DNA of 64,000 nucleotides, from contig CAXXKX010000003.1 in assembly GCA_963676655.2 (NCBI GenBank), positions 4,464,001 through 4,528,000 on the forward strand. Reading direction: 5' to 3'. The position numbers and the translations under genes were made by a program. The notes under the pieces are model-generated. The model ran no database searches, was not told where the DNA came from, and saw only the letters and a program-made list of their open reading frames with translations. Of this stretch, positions 26,899 through 35,840 are shown piece by piece. The stretch comes from G963676655 sp963676655 (lineage in GTDB: Bacteria; Verrucomicrobiota; Lentisphaeria; Victivallales; Victivallaceae). Position 1 is the stretch's first letter. Every line of letters begins with the position of its first letter.

Positions 26899-28082
26899 AT
26901 ACTACAGACAATTCTCATTGGCAGAAACTCTCTCCTTCGGACGGACATTATTTTTTCGGATATTATGACCGGATTCCGTGGAATCACGATAACTCACTGC
27001 ATCTGGCTTTGAAAGCGCCGCAATGTGAACGGCTGCCGCTGCCGGGAGAAACGGCGGAAATCGGGATTATCGACCGGAATACCGGCAAATATACCGGTTT
27101 GACCCAAACCCGGGCTTGGTGTCATCAGCAAGGTTCCATGACGCTTTGGCTGAACCATCGGCCGGAATGCTTCATCTATAACGATCTGGATGAAAGTACC
27201 GGGCAGTTACGCGCTAAAATATTTTCATTGCAGGACGGAATTATTGGCTCTTATGAGCGGCCCGTTTACGCGATGTCGCCCGATGGCAGATATGGCGCGT
27301 CCCTTAATTTCGCGAGGATTCCGCGTCGCGGCTATTCTTATGCCGACGCGGCCCTGGAGCCAAACGATTTACCGGACATCGATAACGACGGGATTTTTAT
27401 CATTGATATGCATGCCGGGACATCTGAATTGATTATTTCCTACCGGGAAATGATCGAACTGCACCAGATGCCTTACGCGCTCGAACATAGCTATATCTGG
27501 CTCAATCACATCATCTTCAATTGCGATTCCAGTAAACTGCTGTTTCTCTTGCGCCATAGTGAGGATAAGACAACATTCTGTCCGTGGTATACTCACATGT
27601 ATACCGCAAAACTTGACGGTTCCGACCTGGCCTGTCCCTTGCCACATTTTTATTGGAACGGCATGATTTCACACCAGATATGGGGACGTACCCCCGGCGA
27701 AGTCCTCGTCGACGCCAATTGGCGTAACCACGGCCATGAGTATGTCGTGGTTGACGAGAGTCGCAAGGTCTTCAGGGCCGAGTTGATTTCCCCTGGAAGA
27801 GGGCCGATGGCGCATCTTATATTTTCGCCTGACGGCGAATGGATGCTGGCGGATTCCTACCCTCAAGAGGGAGTACAGACCCTGGCGCTGGTAAAAGTCA
27901 AAACCGGAGAGTTTAAAGTGATCGGCCGTTTCAAACATCAGCAGCCGAAGACATATCCGGTCGATGTGCGCTGCGACCTGCATCCGCGCTGGAGTCGGGA
28001 TGGTCAATTGATCACCATCGATTCGATTGACGACGGCAAACGCGGAATATACCTGACCACTTTGGAAAAAATCAGTTTCTAA
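26895..28082 (+). CDS. Beta-propeller protein, oligogalacturonate-lyase (PL22)-like
   Basis: A 395 aa cytoplasmic protein made of repeated four-strand blades (YAMSPDGRYGASLNFARI, HLIFSPDGEWMLADSYPQ, LHPRWSRDGQLITIDSIDDG). The series of His-containing segments (HSYIWLNHI, ISHQIWGR, NHGHEY, DLHPRW) recalls the metal-binding histidines of PL22 oligogalacturonate lyases. Its frame overlaps the GH2 gene by four bases (ATGA), indicating translational coupling. A lyase acting on unsaturated or uronic oligosaccharides together with GH2 is plausible but not proven. Confidence 0.7.
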   Translation: MNTTDNSHWQKLSPSDGHYFFGYYDRIPWNHDNSLHLALKAPQCERLPLPGETAEIGIIDRNTGKYTGLTQTRAWCHQQGSMTLWLNHRPECFIYNDLDESTGQLRAKIFSLQDGIIGSYERPVYAMSPDGRYGASLNFARIPRRGYSYADAALEPNDLPDIDNDGIFIIDMHAGTSELIISYREMIELHQMPYALEHSYIWLNHIIFNCDSSKLLFLLRHSEDKTTFCPWYTHMYTAKLDGSDLACPLPHFYWNGMISHQIWGRTPGEVLVDANWRNHGHEYVVVDESRKVFRAELISPGRGPMAHLIFSPDGEWMLADSYPQEGVQTLALVKVKTGEFKVIGRFKHQQPKTYPVDVRCDLHPRWSRDGQLITIDSIDDGKRGIYLTTLEKISF

Positions 28083-28144
28083 TCCCTGCGACGGGTGGCG
28101 ATAGCCTCCTTCATGCTTTGTGCCACACGCCGCGGAAGTGGAAA
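28080..28144 (+). repeat. Dispersed 65-bp palindromic repeat, copy A
   Basis: Begins on the stop codon of the beta-propeller gene. It aligns without gaps over 65 bp with copy B (41770) and, inverted, with copy C (56027), but is the most diverged copy. The ends read TAATCC...GGAAGTGGAAA. The rest of the gap to 28310 holds no gene. Confidence 0.65.
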
Positions 28145-28309
28145 ATAAGCTTGATTTATTATCCGGGTTAAACTCTCTGTCATGAATGTTAAAACAGTTC
28201 CTTAATTTGTATTTTGCAATATAAACCAATATATTTGTAACAATAAGGAGCATCTTCAACTATTGAGTGGTCGCTGGAGGCACAGAAATATTAAGGGAAG
28301 GGGCGTGCT

Positions 28310-29161
28310 ATGTTTATATTGATTTTTCTGGCAGTTGTTTTACTGGTTTTATCGGCATATCTGCGCAGCCCGGCCGGGAAAGGCAAACTCGGAGAGCTGT
28401 TCGTTAGCCTGGGATTAAAGCTTATGCTGGATAAGACCGCTTATCACATCGTCAATAACGTCACTATTCCTGATGATCATGGCGGCACTACCCAGATAGA
28501 CCATATCATTGTTTCCAGGTTCGGCATCTTTGTGATAGAAACCAAAAATATGCAAGGATGGATATTTGGAGAAAAAAATTCTGCTTTATGGACTCAGACA
28601 ATCTATAAAGTCAGGAACAGTTTTCAGAACCCTGTCAGGCAGAACTATAAACACGTTATGTGTTTGGCGCAGTTGCTTGATTTGCCGGTTGAGAATTTCC
28701 ATCAGTGTATCATCTTCATCGGGGATTGTACTCTGAAAACCCGGGACAAACTTCCGCCATGGGTTACAACCGGAGGGCTTTCCATGGTAAACTTCATTCG
28801 ATCCAAACAGGAGGTTTGCTTTGATGATGATCAGTTAACAGAACTGGTTCAAGATATTGAAGAAGGTCGTTTGAGCCGCACCTTGCGCACCAATCGGGAA
28901 CATGTGGCACACGTCAAAGGCATTATAGAACGACGTTCAACACCGGCGCATCCTCCAATACCGAACCCGCCTGAAACAGATAATACGCAACCGCGATTTC
29001 CGCCAAAACCATCTTCCGCTCCGAATAGGATTGCTCCGCTTTGCCCCAATTGCGGTATGGCGATGGTTCGACGTATTGCTAAACGAGGTCCAAACGCTGG
29101 AAACCCTTTCTGGGGTTGCTCAAATTACCCAAAATGCAAAAGCATGGTGTTTGATGAATAA
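28310..29161 (+). CDS. NERD-domain protein with C-terminal topoisomerase-type zinc finger
   Basis: A 283 aa protein with an N-terminal membrane helix (MFILIFLAVVLLVLSAYL). Residues 25-135 form a NERD nuclease-related domain: GKLGELFVSLGL, TTQIDHIIVSRFGIFVIETKN with the Asp and Glu-x-Lys of the restriction-endonuclease-like core, then NPVRQNYKHV. A Pro-rich linker leads to a C4 zinc finger LCPNCGMAMVRR...FWGCSNYPKC typical of topoisomerase I tails. Such proteins are suspected nucleases or nucleic-acid handlers and are common in variable regions. An AAGGGG site precedes the start. Confidence 0.88.
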   Translation: MFILIFLAVVLLVLSAYLRSPAGKGKLGELFVSLGLKLMLDKTAYHIVNNVTIPDDHGGTTQIDHIIVSRFGIFVIETKNMQGWIFGEKNSALWTQTIYKVRNSFQNPVRQNYKHVMCLAQLLDLPVENFHQCIIFIGDCTLKTRDKLPPWVTTGGLSMVNFIRSKQEVCFDDDQLTELVQDIEEGRLSRTLRTNREHVAHVKGIIERRSTPAHPPIPNPPETDNTQPRFPPKPSSAPNRIAPLCPNCGMAMVRRIAKRGPNAGNPFWGCSNYPKCKSMVFDE

Positions 29162-29181
29162 CCAATTAACTGTTTCCTACT

Positions 29182-29292
29182 CCAATATTTGACAACCTGA
29201 AACTCGACGCCGGGTTGTATTACGTTGAAGTTCGAAACTATAGTCCTGGCGGTGGAACAAGCGGTCAAATCCGGGATATTCTTACCGGCTGA
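29182..29292 (+). pseudogene. Fragment of a secreted beta-domain (pre-peptidase C-terminal-like) protein
   Basis: An open frame without start reads FDNLKLDAGLYYVEVRNYSP followed by GGGTSG, then soon a stop. The sequence is typical of bacterial PPC-type C-terminal domains, so this is probably a remnant of a larger gene now lost. Confidence 0.4.
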
Positions 29293-29385
29293 GACATCGC
29301 ATTTCTGCGGAAACTGTTCGTATGCGAACCGGTGTAAAGTCTGGCATCACAAACAAACCCGGTCGATGTTTCTGCCGTTGGCTGG

Positions 29386-29682
29386 TTAGAGTCGATCAAG
29401 GAAGTTGAATGGTTTGCGTTTTGAGTGCATTACGGCAATTACGGCAATCCTATTATCGTCAAGAATGCGGTAGAAGATATTGTACTTAAAGCGCTTCATA
29501 TAGCATCTGCGTAGACCATACTCAAGGCTGACAAAACCATTCGGAAATGTGCTGATAAAATCCAAAACCTGATCAAGTTCGTTATAGAATTCTTGCTTCA
29601 AGTCGATAGTTTCATCATTAAGGTAAGCTGCGGCATGGGAAAGGTCTTCACGGGCTTTCGGGTGAAAGAATACTTCAACCAT
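29386..29682 (-). CDS. RelE/ParE-family toxin
   Basis: A 98 aa protein with the ParE/RelE pattern: VEVFFHPKAREDLSHAAAYL at the N-terminus, FPNGFVSLEYGLRRCYMKRF in the middle and IFYRILDDNRIAVIAVMHSK at the end. ParE members poison gyrase and RelE members cleave mRNA on the ribosome; the sequence here does not decide between them. It starts two bases after the antitoxin stop, as in a standard antitoxin-first operon. Confidence 0.88.
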   Translation of the reverse strand: MVEVFFHPKAREDLSHAAAYLNDETIDLKQEFYNELDQVLDFISTFPNGFVSLEYGLRRCYMKRFKYNIFYRILDDNRIAVIAVMHSKRKPFNFLDRL

Positions 29683-29684
29683 AA

Positions 29685-29912
29685 TCAGCAGATTTCAAGC
29701 TCTGCCTTGAGAGATTGCATGACGGTCTCCCGGTCGAGCAATTCTACCTTGCCTTCATCAATTTCCCTGGCTCTTAGTTGGGCTTCCCTAAGTTGGGCTT
29801 TTTCAACTTCACTCATAGGTTGCTTGGCTAAAACATTATGGATAAGTTGCAACTGATCATCCTGCGACAGCATGAAAACTTGTTCTTCAACTTGTGCTAA
29901 TGAGACAGACAT
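29685..29912 (-). CDS. Antitoxin of a RelE/ParE-type pair
   Basis: A 75 aa protein, MSVSLAQVEEQVFMLSQDDQ then a charged helical stretch with REIDEGKVELLDRETVM, typical of small addiction-module antitoxins (TIGR02574-like) placed before ParE/RelE toxins. The start with GGAG eight bases upstream is chosen over an ATG four codons earlier that overlaps this ribosome site. The C-terminal helix probably wraps the toxin. Confidence 0.82.
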   Translation of the reverse strand: MSVSLAQVEEQVFMLSQDDQLQLIHNVLAKQPMSEVEKAQLREAQLRAREIDEGKVELLDRETVMQSLKAELEIC

Positions 29913-29992
29913 ATTTAACTCCATTTATTGTTCAAAACTAATATACAACAAAAAAACTTATAAATCAACCCAATCACGAAAGGAAACTCATC

Positions 29993-30142
29993 ATGAGTGA
30001 TTTATTACTACATTGCGGCTCAAGCCGTGTTTCTCGGGGCGATCTTCACGCCGTACCGACTCCCACTGGAACCGATACCTGGAAGCTGGAGCCGCATAGC
30101 CTGGTTGCTGAACTGGTCTGCCGGTCTCACCATATTTATTAG
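29993..30142 (+). pseudogene. Truncated DUF932 (phage/plasmid-like) gene
   Basis: With an AAAGGAAA ribosome site, a 49-codon frame reads MSDLLLHCGSSRVSRGDLHA then VPTPTGTDTWKLEPHSLVAE and stops. This is the recognisable N-terminus of DUF932/TIGR03299 proteins, normally 250-350 aa and found on plasmids and phages. Everything after residue 45 is missing. Confidence 0.55.
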
Positions 30143-30374
30143 ATTGATATGCAGAAAAAAGCGTATTTATGCAAGTTTACGCGGAAATTTTATCTTGAGG
30201 AGAGATTGATCTTAGAATATGGTGGAGAATTTGGCCTTATATCAAAAGAACCTCTGTTTTTTTTGACCTCGATAACCAATTGCATGGAATATTTTCAATT
30301 ATTTCCCTGTCTATTGAAAAATTTGTAAACGCATTTTTTAGCAATATCGCCTTTCAAGAGTGGAATTGTTTGAC

Positions 30375-30435
30375 GCGCAATCAATTGCGCAATATTTCGT
30401 CCGTTGGAAACGGTCGGCCAGTGTTCCGTCACTGG
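30375..30435. repeat. Two adjacent hairpins in a non-coding gap
   Basis: GCGCAA-TCAA-TTGCGC and CCAGTG-TTCCGT-CACTGG, with a shorter CCGTTGGAAACGG between. The remaining 30143-30634 gap is AT-rich without a convincing gene. Confidence 0.5.
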
Positions 30436-30634
30436 ACCACGTCAGCGGACGATGCGGAGCGATATAATTATAAATAAATTCTTTTTTTGATTTTTTCGGT
30501 GCTGTTTCCAATAATAGTGTCCAATTTTCCTTCTGCATATCATCTGTTCTTGACTTTGCTTTATTGGGACAGTAAATTAATGTTCGAGATCTTATATATG
30601 AAAACAGGGAACTTCAAGTTATTGGAATATCAAG

Positions 30635-31930
30635 ATGAAAGAACTGCAGAAAGGATTTACGGTAAAAGGAAAATATGTAATTGACCGTTTGCAAGGGGAA
30701 GGCATTTTGGGGTCGAGCGTTTATGTAGGATACGAGAAAGAGAGCGGCAACGATATCATAATACGGATACTGCCTGAATATTTGAATTCTGACAGCGACA
30801 CGGTGACACGTTTTATTCACGGAGCCAAATTGGCCCGTCAAATGGCTCATCCGAATATTTTAAAAGTTATAGACGCCGGCAACGATGACGGAGTCATTTT
30901 TCTAATCAGCAGCCATGAAAAAGGTTTTTTCCTCTATGAATACCTGGAGCAGCGCGGTAATCTGGATGAAAATGAAAGCGTCAAGTTGATTATCGCATTG
31001 GCCGAAGCGCTCAATTATGCCTGGGAGAACCTGAAGATAATTCACCGGAACATTTGCCCGAACAGCATTTTCATTGCAAAAAACAACGTTCCTATGCTGA
31101 CTGATTTCGAGGTCGCAAAGTCATTGGATGACAGTCAGGTTCTGACTATGAAGGGGAAAACTGTTGGCGATCCGCGTTACATGAGCCCGGAGCAGGTGCA
31201 GGGAGAGGATATTGATTTTCATTCAGATATATATTGTCTGGGGCTGGTTTTTTATCAGCTTCTTACCGGAGATCCCCCCTTTAACGATAAATCAATGGCA
31301 CGCAATTTAAAGAGCCAGCTGACAGAGAAGCCGGCTTCGATAGCGTCAAAAAGAAAAGATGTCAGTAAAAAGTGTATATCGATCATAAATAAGATGCTCG
31401 CAAAACAGCCCGGTAAACGTTATCAGTCATGGACTTGCCTTATCGATGACCTGAAATCGCTGATACCGTCTCTGTACGAGGATTCTTCTGTCACTAGGAA
31501 GTATCAGGTCGAGGCCGTAAAACTCAATGAACTGCAATCCGGGAAGAAAAGCGCGCTGAAGATTGTGTCATTAATGGTCATGATTCTATTGATCGTAACG
31601 GGATTGGTGTATTTTTTTGCAGATTTCTCTGAAAAGATAAAAACACTGACAGTCCCCTCCGACCGGCGGCAGGAGGTGAAAAAAAGCCAGTCGCGCTGCA
31701 GCAGGAAAAAACGGTTCAGATCATTTCGAACAATCCCAAAACGTTTGTTAAAACGGACCCCATCTCTGCTCCGAAAAAAATCGCTCTCCCGGTTAAGGGA
31801 AAAAAAGCTAAAGAACTGCTTCACCGTAAAGCATGTATGCATAATGTCAAGCAAATTGGTGAAGCGTTGCAGATGTACGCGAATATCTATGAAGGCAAAT
31901 TCCCGAAAGAAAATAATGCCAAAGGTTTGA
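30635..31930 (+). CDS. Predicted Ser/Thr pseudokinase with transmembrane helix
   Basis: A bacterial PknB-like kinase fold (residues 12-275) followed by a membrane helix at about 309-328. The fold is clear from GEGILGSSVYVG, HPNILKVIDAG, GDPRYMSPEQVQGEDIDFHS and DIYCLGLVFYQLLTGDPPF. Four catalytic positions are changed: the VAIK lysine is Arg44 (IIIRIL), the helix-C Glu is replaced (RFIHGAKLA), HRD is HRN (His137-Arg-Asn139) and DFG is DFE (157-159). It is therefore predicted inactive as a kinase. The zero frame after residue 350 becomes an implausible Arg-rich tail; the -1 frame from the A7 tract continues as a Pro/Lys linker and prepilin-like body, so the native product is probably the fused 520-residue protein. 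Confidence 0.8.
   Translation: MKELQKGFTVKGKYVIDRLQGEGILGSSVYVGYEKESGNDIIIRILPEYLNSDSDTVTRFIHGAKLARQMAHPNILKVIDAGNDDGVIFLISSHEKGFFLYEYLEQRGNLDENESVKLIIALAEALNYAWENLKIIHRNICPNSIFIAKNNVPMLTDFEVAKSLDDSQVLTMKGKTVGDPRYMSPEQVQGEDIDFHSDIYCLGLVFYQLLTGDPPFNDKSMARNLKSQLTEKPASIASKRKDVSKKCISIINKMLAKQPGKRYQSWTCLIDDLKSLIPSLYEDSSVTRKYQVEAVKLNELQSGKKSALKIVSLMVMILLIVTGLVYFFADFSEKIKTLTVPSDRRQEVKKSQSRCSRKKRFRSFRTIPKRLLKRTPSLLRKKSLSRLREKKLKNCFTVKHVCIMSSKLVKRCRCTRISMKANSRKKIMPKV
31679..31685 (+). other. A7 tract where the frame changes by -1
   Basis: Codons 349-350 of the pseudokinase are AAA AAA within GTG AAA AAA AGC. A -1 slip gives AAA AAG CCA GTC, entering the open frame that runs to 32205. Ribosomal or transcriptional slippage, or a simple indel or assembly error, would all fit. 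Confidence 0.5.
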
Positions 31931-32205
31931 ATGAGTTATTGGTGAAAGGCATATTGAAAGATTCCCGGGTCTTCATTTGTCCGTTATCTGGCAAGTTGCC
32001 GGCGGCTCCAGGCCAGTCTTTGAGCAATTCGACCTGTGATTATATTTATACCGGTGGTTATTCGGCCTATTCCGGAGCAAATGTTCCAATCCTTTGGAAC
32101 AATCCAGCCAAACATCAGGATTACGGAATTGTTCTCTATGCTAATGGAGACATTAAAGAGTACAGCGGCAATAACTGGCTGGACAAGACAATAATCAAGA
32201 AGTGA
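31686..32205 (+). CDS. Prepilin-body-like C-terminal module in the -1 frame of the pseudokinase
   Basis: The frame reads PVALQQEKTVQIISNNPKT, a Lys/Pro linker, then KACMHNVKQIGEALQMYANI and YEGKFPKENNAKGLNELLV, with VFICPLSGKLP later and an end of KHQDYGIVLYANGDIKEY. This matches the body of the DUF1559-type prepilins in the window (CAANLKQIG..., CPSD..., RH....N.LF.DGHV), but lacks their N-terminal helix, which is replaced by the pseudokinase's membrane helix. The first ATG in this frame is at 31837; no ribosome site is seen there, so independent translation is less likely than fusion. The gene ends 16 bp from the convergent lipase-like gene. Confidence 0.65.
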
Positions 32206-32220
32206 AAATCTTCAAATTCA

Positions 32221-33693
32221 TCAGTTTCTATTTTTACGGTAGAAATCGATCAATTCCTGATAGCGGCTACTTGGAACCGCTGAAAGCAGAAATAGAATAT
32301 TATCCTTAAACGCCGGAGCTGTGGTGATTCCCATATGGGCGGCCCTGAGCTGGGTTATGTTGCTCCAGGCGATTGGACTGTAGAAGAACGGGACCCAGGT
32401 TTTTGCTCCTGCACGTTCGTCATACATTGCGCTTGAAGCCAGCACTTTGCCATCGCCCGGGCCATATTCGATAACCTTGATCTCGCCGGTCTCTTCATCA
32501 ACTTCGCCTCTGCGCGTAGTTCTTACGGCATTGCCCAGCACTAAGTAAAGGTTGACTCCTTTCGGAGGGATCGCGGGAAAACCCATTGCCCGCTTAAACC
32601 TTTTTGCTCGTTCAAGGCATTTCTTAAGATGATCAAAGGCTATCAGACGTCTTTGCACCGGATCTTTTTCCTGAGGCAGAAGGGTCTTGAAGACATCATA
32701 CTGTTTAGGGTCAGCCAGCCCCCACTTCATCCTCAACCAGACTTTGAAATCATATATATCCACTACTTTGTTATGGTTTTTCCTGTAAATCAGCGATCTG
32801 GTTGACGGCGCGGGCATCATCTGATAAATCGATGGCCAGGTTGAAATCATCGCCGGAGGGAAGGGCGGCATGGACATTCCGTTTTCCATCTCCAGCAACG
32901 TATCAAGATAGCCTGCATTCGGGGTTCCCAGGATGATAACCCGGTCAATGTACTTACATCCGGTCCAGGTGACTTTTATCTTTTCCCCTGGCTCAGGCAA
33001 ATCAGCGGTTCCGAATCTGAGGTAATAGCGGGAGATGAGTCCGCCCATGGAATGACCGATCAGGTCAAATTTAATATTATAGTTTTTTTGCCCGTAAAGA
33101 ACCTTGTATCTTTCCTGAAGGTATTGCCTTTTGGTCTGTATGAATTCATGCAGTTTGCTGGCCGACTCCTGGAGGTCACGACGCCAGTCGTATGAGAATT
33201 GAAATAAATTGCAGTAACTTTTGCCGGGAGCCATCGGTTGGCCTTCGGGTTGATATCCACCTTCTTTCAATACATTTACCAGATTCTGATAGGCATTTTC
33301 CCTGAAGGTGATGCCGAGAAACTTGACCGCTACCACATTGAGGGCTCCGCTCGGGACCGTGTTGTCCCGGATTGTTTTCAACGGTGCATATTTCTTCATG
33401 GGCAAACTTAGTGCCCGCATTTTTTCATCGGAAACGCTGTAGCCGTCTTCTGAACTGAACTCGCCCCACACATTTTTTCCCGTATCATTGTCCTTCATGT
33501 TTGATCCCAGGAAACCGTGGACGATGATTACCGGATTCCTGAAAGGCCCCTGATACTTGGCTGCCTCTTTTTGTAATGGACCGGATATCTGGTCGTCAAG
33601 GTGTTCATTTGAAGTATAAGATCTTTCAGCTGTACTGCACCCAAAAGAAAGAACAACCAGAATCAACCACACCGATATGCATTGTTTTATCAT
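32221..33693 (-). CDS. LCAT/lipase-like alpha/beta hydrolase lipoprotein
   Basis: A 490 aa protein with a lipoprotein signal (LVVLSFGCSTAE, Cys20). The alpha/beta-hydrolase core has NPVIIVHGFLGSNM near residue 55 (oxyanion region), FSYDWRRDL, and the nucleophile elbow DLIGHSMGGLISRYYL. This combination is that of lecithin:cholesterol acyltransferase-type hydrolases (PF02450). The final His may be in LRAAHMGITTAP. It probably acts on lipids or esters in the periplasm or at the outer membrane. No operon partner is visible; it converges on the pseudokinase gene. Confidence 0.82.
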   Translation of the reverse strand: MIKQCISVWLILVVLSFGCSTAERSYTSNEHLDDQISGPLQKEAAKYQGPFRNPVIIVHGFLGSNMKDNDTGKNVWGEFSSEDGYSVSDEKMRALSLPMKKYAPLKTIRDNTVPSGALNVVAVKFLGITFRENAYQNLVNVLKEGGYQPEGQPMAPGKSYCNLFQFSYDWRRDLQESASKLHEFIQTKRQYLQERYKVLYGQKNYNIKFDLIGHSMGGLISRYYLRFGTADLPEPGEKIKVTWTGCKYIDRVIILGTPNAGYLDTLLEMENGMSMPPFPPAMISTWPSIYQMMPAPSTRSLIYRKNHNKVVDIYDFKVWLRMKWGLADPKQYDVFKTLLPQEKDPVQRRLIAFDHLKKCLERAKRFKRAMGFPAIPPKGVNLYLVLGNAVRTTRRGEVDEETGEIKVIEYGPGDGKVLASSAMYDERAGAKTWVPFFYSPIAWSNITQLRAAHMGITTAPAFKDNILFLLSAVPSSRYQELIDFYRKNRN

Positions 33694-34050
33694 AATATTT
33701 CCGCCATATTGAATTAATTAATAATCTCAAATTACAATAACTCCAAGGCCATTTAAACGCAAGTTGTTTTCCGCAATTATGTTAAATTTGAGACTCGCGC
33801 GAAAATATGATGAAGAAAGGCGGAAACTCCTTGAACATTGTCATATATCTATGACGAGCAGCTTTACTTATCTCCTTAGGTTGCTTTACGGTGCGTTTCT
33901 GTAGATTATAAGAAGGCGGCAGTAAGATTGGCGATACTAAAATACGTTCTCTGCTTTTTTACTATTGCGGGTGTATTTCGTAAAAGTCTTTGACTCAAAG
34001 GGATATGCGATTGATGCAAGATTGAGTCTTTTGGGATCAGAACAAATGAA
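33694..34050. other. Intergenic gap without a recognised gene
   Basis: No convincing reading frame. The stretch must hold the lipase-gene promoter and the region downstream of the tRNA; I see no strong hairpin. Confidence 0.4.
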
Positions 34051-34127
34051 TGGTGGAGCTGATGGGAGTCGAACCCACGACCTGTTGATTGCGAACCAAC
34101 CGCTCTAGCCAACTGAGCTACAGCCCC
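34051..34127 (-). tRNA. tRNA-Ala (anticodon CGC)
   Basis: A complete cloverleaf on the minus strand including encoded CCA. The acceptor stem GGGGCTG/CAGCTCC contains the G3-U70 pair that identifies alanine tRNAs. The D arm is GCTC...GAGC, the anticodon stem GTTGG/TCAAC with loop TTCGCAA, and the T arm GTGGG-TTCGACT-CCCAT. Anticodon CGC reads GCG. Confidence 0.93.
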
Positions 34128-34290
34128 AATTATTTGCAGGGGTCACTACTATACTTATTTATTGAAAAAATGCAAGCATTGGTTTGTAAAAAAAGAAAAT
34201 ATTACTAAATTAGTGAATGACTGCTTTCGACATAATGCGGCGGTACATGGTGTGTATTGATATTTACATTCTCCCGGAAAGGTTTTATGA

Positions 34291-35694
34291 ATGAGCGACG
34301 AGACGGATAAAGAAATGTTATCCGAGACTGAATCCAGTGACAAGGCTGAGGTTTTCAGGGATGAAGCTCCCAGTAACTTACAGCTTTATTTTCGTGAAAT
34401 CAGTGAGGCTCCAATGCTGTCACATGAAGAGCAGGAGCAGCTTTTCGCTAAAACCGAAGAAGCCGTTGACAAATACCGCCGGAAAATCTGCAATCTCGGC
34501 TTTGTCCTGCTGGATTACTCCAGAATATTCCTGGGATTGGATTCAGATAACTACCGTGACCATTTTATTCCTTCCGCTTTCGCTTCCGAAAATAATCCGA
34601 CCGGGATTGTCGCGGAAGATTTTCTCCTGAGCTTGAATTCTCACTCGGAGGATTTTGCGGCAATGTACGAAAAGCAGCGGTCAGCGTTCCTGCGGGAAGG
34701 GGCCGTGCCTGACGAACTCAGAGCTTCCACTGTAAATGCGGCCATGAAATATCCGGTGACGCCGGATCAATTGGATGAATGGTTCAGTGTGGCGGTTGAA
34801 TATGCCGAGATTTCCGACAAATATTTGCAGCGGCCGCGCAAGCTTACAGCGGAGGAAACCGCTTACGGAAAAAAGAAAGATTTTCTCGAAGAAAAATTCC
34901 TGATGCGGCAGGAAGAGTTTGTCGAGTATTTTAAAGAACTGTGTCAAATCCGCGAAGAAATTCGCAACATGCGTAACACCATGCTGGAAGGCAATCTCCG
35001 ACTGGTGGTCAGTATCGCCAAGAAATATTGCAGCAAAGGTTTGCCCTTTTCCGATCTTATTCAGGAGGGTAATCTTGGTCTGCTGCGGGCGCTTGAGAAA
35101 TTTGATTATCGGCTGGGGCACCGTTTCAGCACCTACGCCACCTGGTGGATCAAACAGACTGTCAGCAGAGCGATTGCGGAACAATCAAGGGTTATCCGGA
35201 TTCCGGCCCACATGATTAAAACGATTACCGAAATGAATAATGTCGAACGCCGTTTTATTCAGGATCACGGGCGCGAACCGAATATGCAGGAACTGGCTTC
35301 CTCGCTTGAAGTCCCGCAGGCCAGGATCAGCGCTTTGCGCAAAATGGCCCGGCAGACGATCTCGCTGCAGTCGCCGATCGGCGACGGGGAAGGGCAGTCG
35401 GTTTTCGAGGATATTCTTTGCGATGCCGACGCGGATGACCCGGTTCACCATATTGCCGCTAAAGTGATGCGAGAAAAATTGCGTGAAGCGATCAGCACGT
35501 TGTCGGAACGCGAACAACAGATTATCATCATGCGTTTCGGGCTTTTCGATCACTCGCCGATGACTCTGGTCGAAGTCAGCAAACATTTTAATCTGACGCG
35601 GGAACGCATTCGTCAGCTGGAAATCAGAATCCTCGAAAAACTGCGTACCCCATCAAGATTGAAATTCTTCGACGGCATTTTCCACACCAGATAA
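34291..35694 (+). CDS. RNA polymerase sigma factor, sigma-70 family (group 1/2)
   Basis: A 467 aa sigma factor. Region 1.2 is NLQLYFREISEAPMLSHEEQ. A non-conserved region of about 150 residues follows. Region 2 has LEGNLRLVVSIAKKY, DLIQEGNLGLLRALEKF and FSTYATWWIKQTVSRAI. Region 3 starts RIPAHMIKTI, and region 4 has LSEREQQIIIMRFGL and LTRERIRQLEIRILEKLR. It lacks the long acidic region 1.1 of many RpoD proteins but has the full core; whether it is the housekeeping factor or an alternative cannot be decided from this window. GGAAAGG precedes the ATG. Confidence 0.92.
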   Translation: MSDETDKEMLSETESSDKAEVFRDEAPSNLQLYFREISEAPMLSHEEQEQLFAKTEEAVDKYRRKICNLGFVLLDYSRIFLGLDSDNYRDHFIPSAFASENNPTGIVAEDFLLSLNSHSEDFAAMYEKQRSAFLREGAVPDELRASTVNAAMKYPVTPDQLDEWFSVAVEYAEISDKYLQRPRKLTAEETAYGKKKDFLEEKFLMRQEEFVEYFKELCQIREEIRNMRNTMLEGNLRLVVSIAKKYCSKGLPFSDLIQEGNLGLLRALEKFDYRLGHRFSTYATWWIKQTVSRAIAEQSRVIRIPAHMIKTITEMNNVERRFIQDHGREPNMQELASSLEVPQARISALRKMARQTISLQSPIGDGEGQSVFEDILCDADADDPVHHIAAKVMREKLREAISTLSEREQQIIIMRFGLFDHSPMTLVEVSKHFNLTRERIRQLEIRILEKLRTPSRLKFFDGIFHTR

Positions 35695-35840
35695 TTGATT
35701 TATTAAAAATTTTCTATTTTATCTCGCTTTCTAATCTTAAATCTGAGGACAATTTAACGGTGTGCTGTTGTTTTTAATTTTTTTTTCAAAACGTAATTAA
35801 TCCTGAAACTACCTCAGAAAAGATTGAATGAGAAACAAAG

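Noticed and set aside
31686..31930. Arg/Lys-rich tail of the kinase frame as a real nucleic-acid-binding domain
   Set aside because: The -1 frame over the same bases encodes a sensible linker and a conserved prepilin-like body, so the basic tail is most likely an out-of-frame product.
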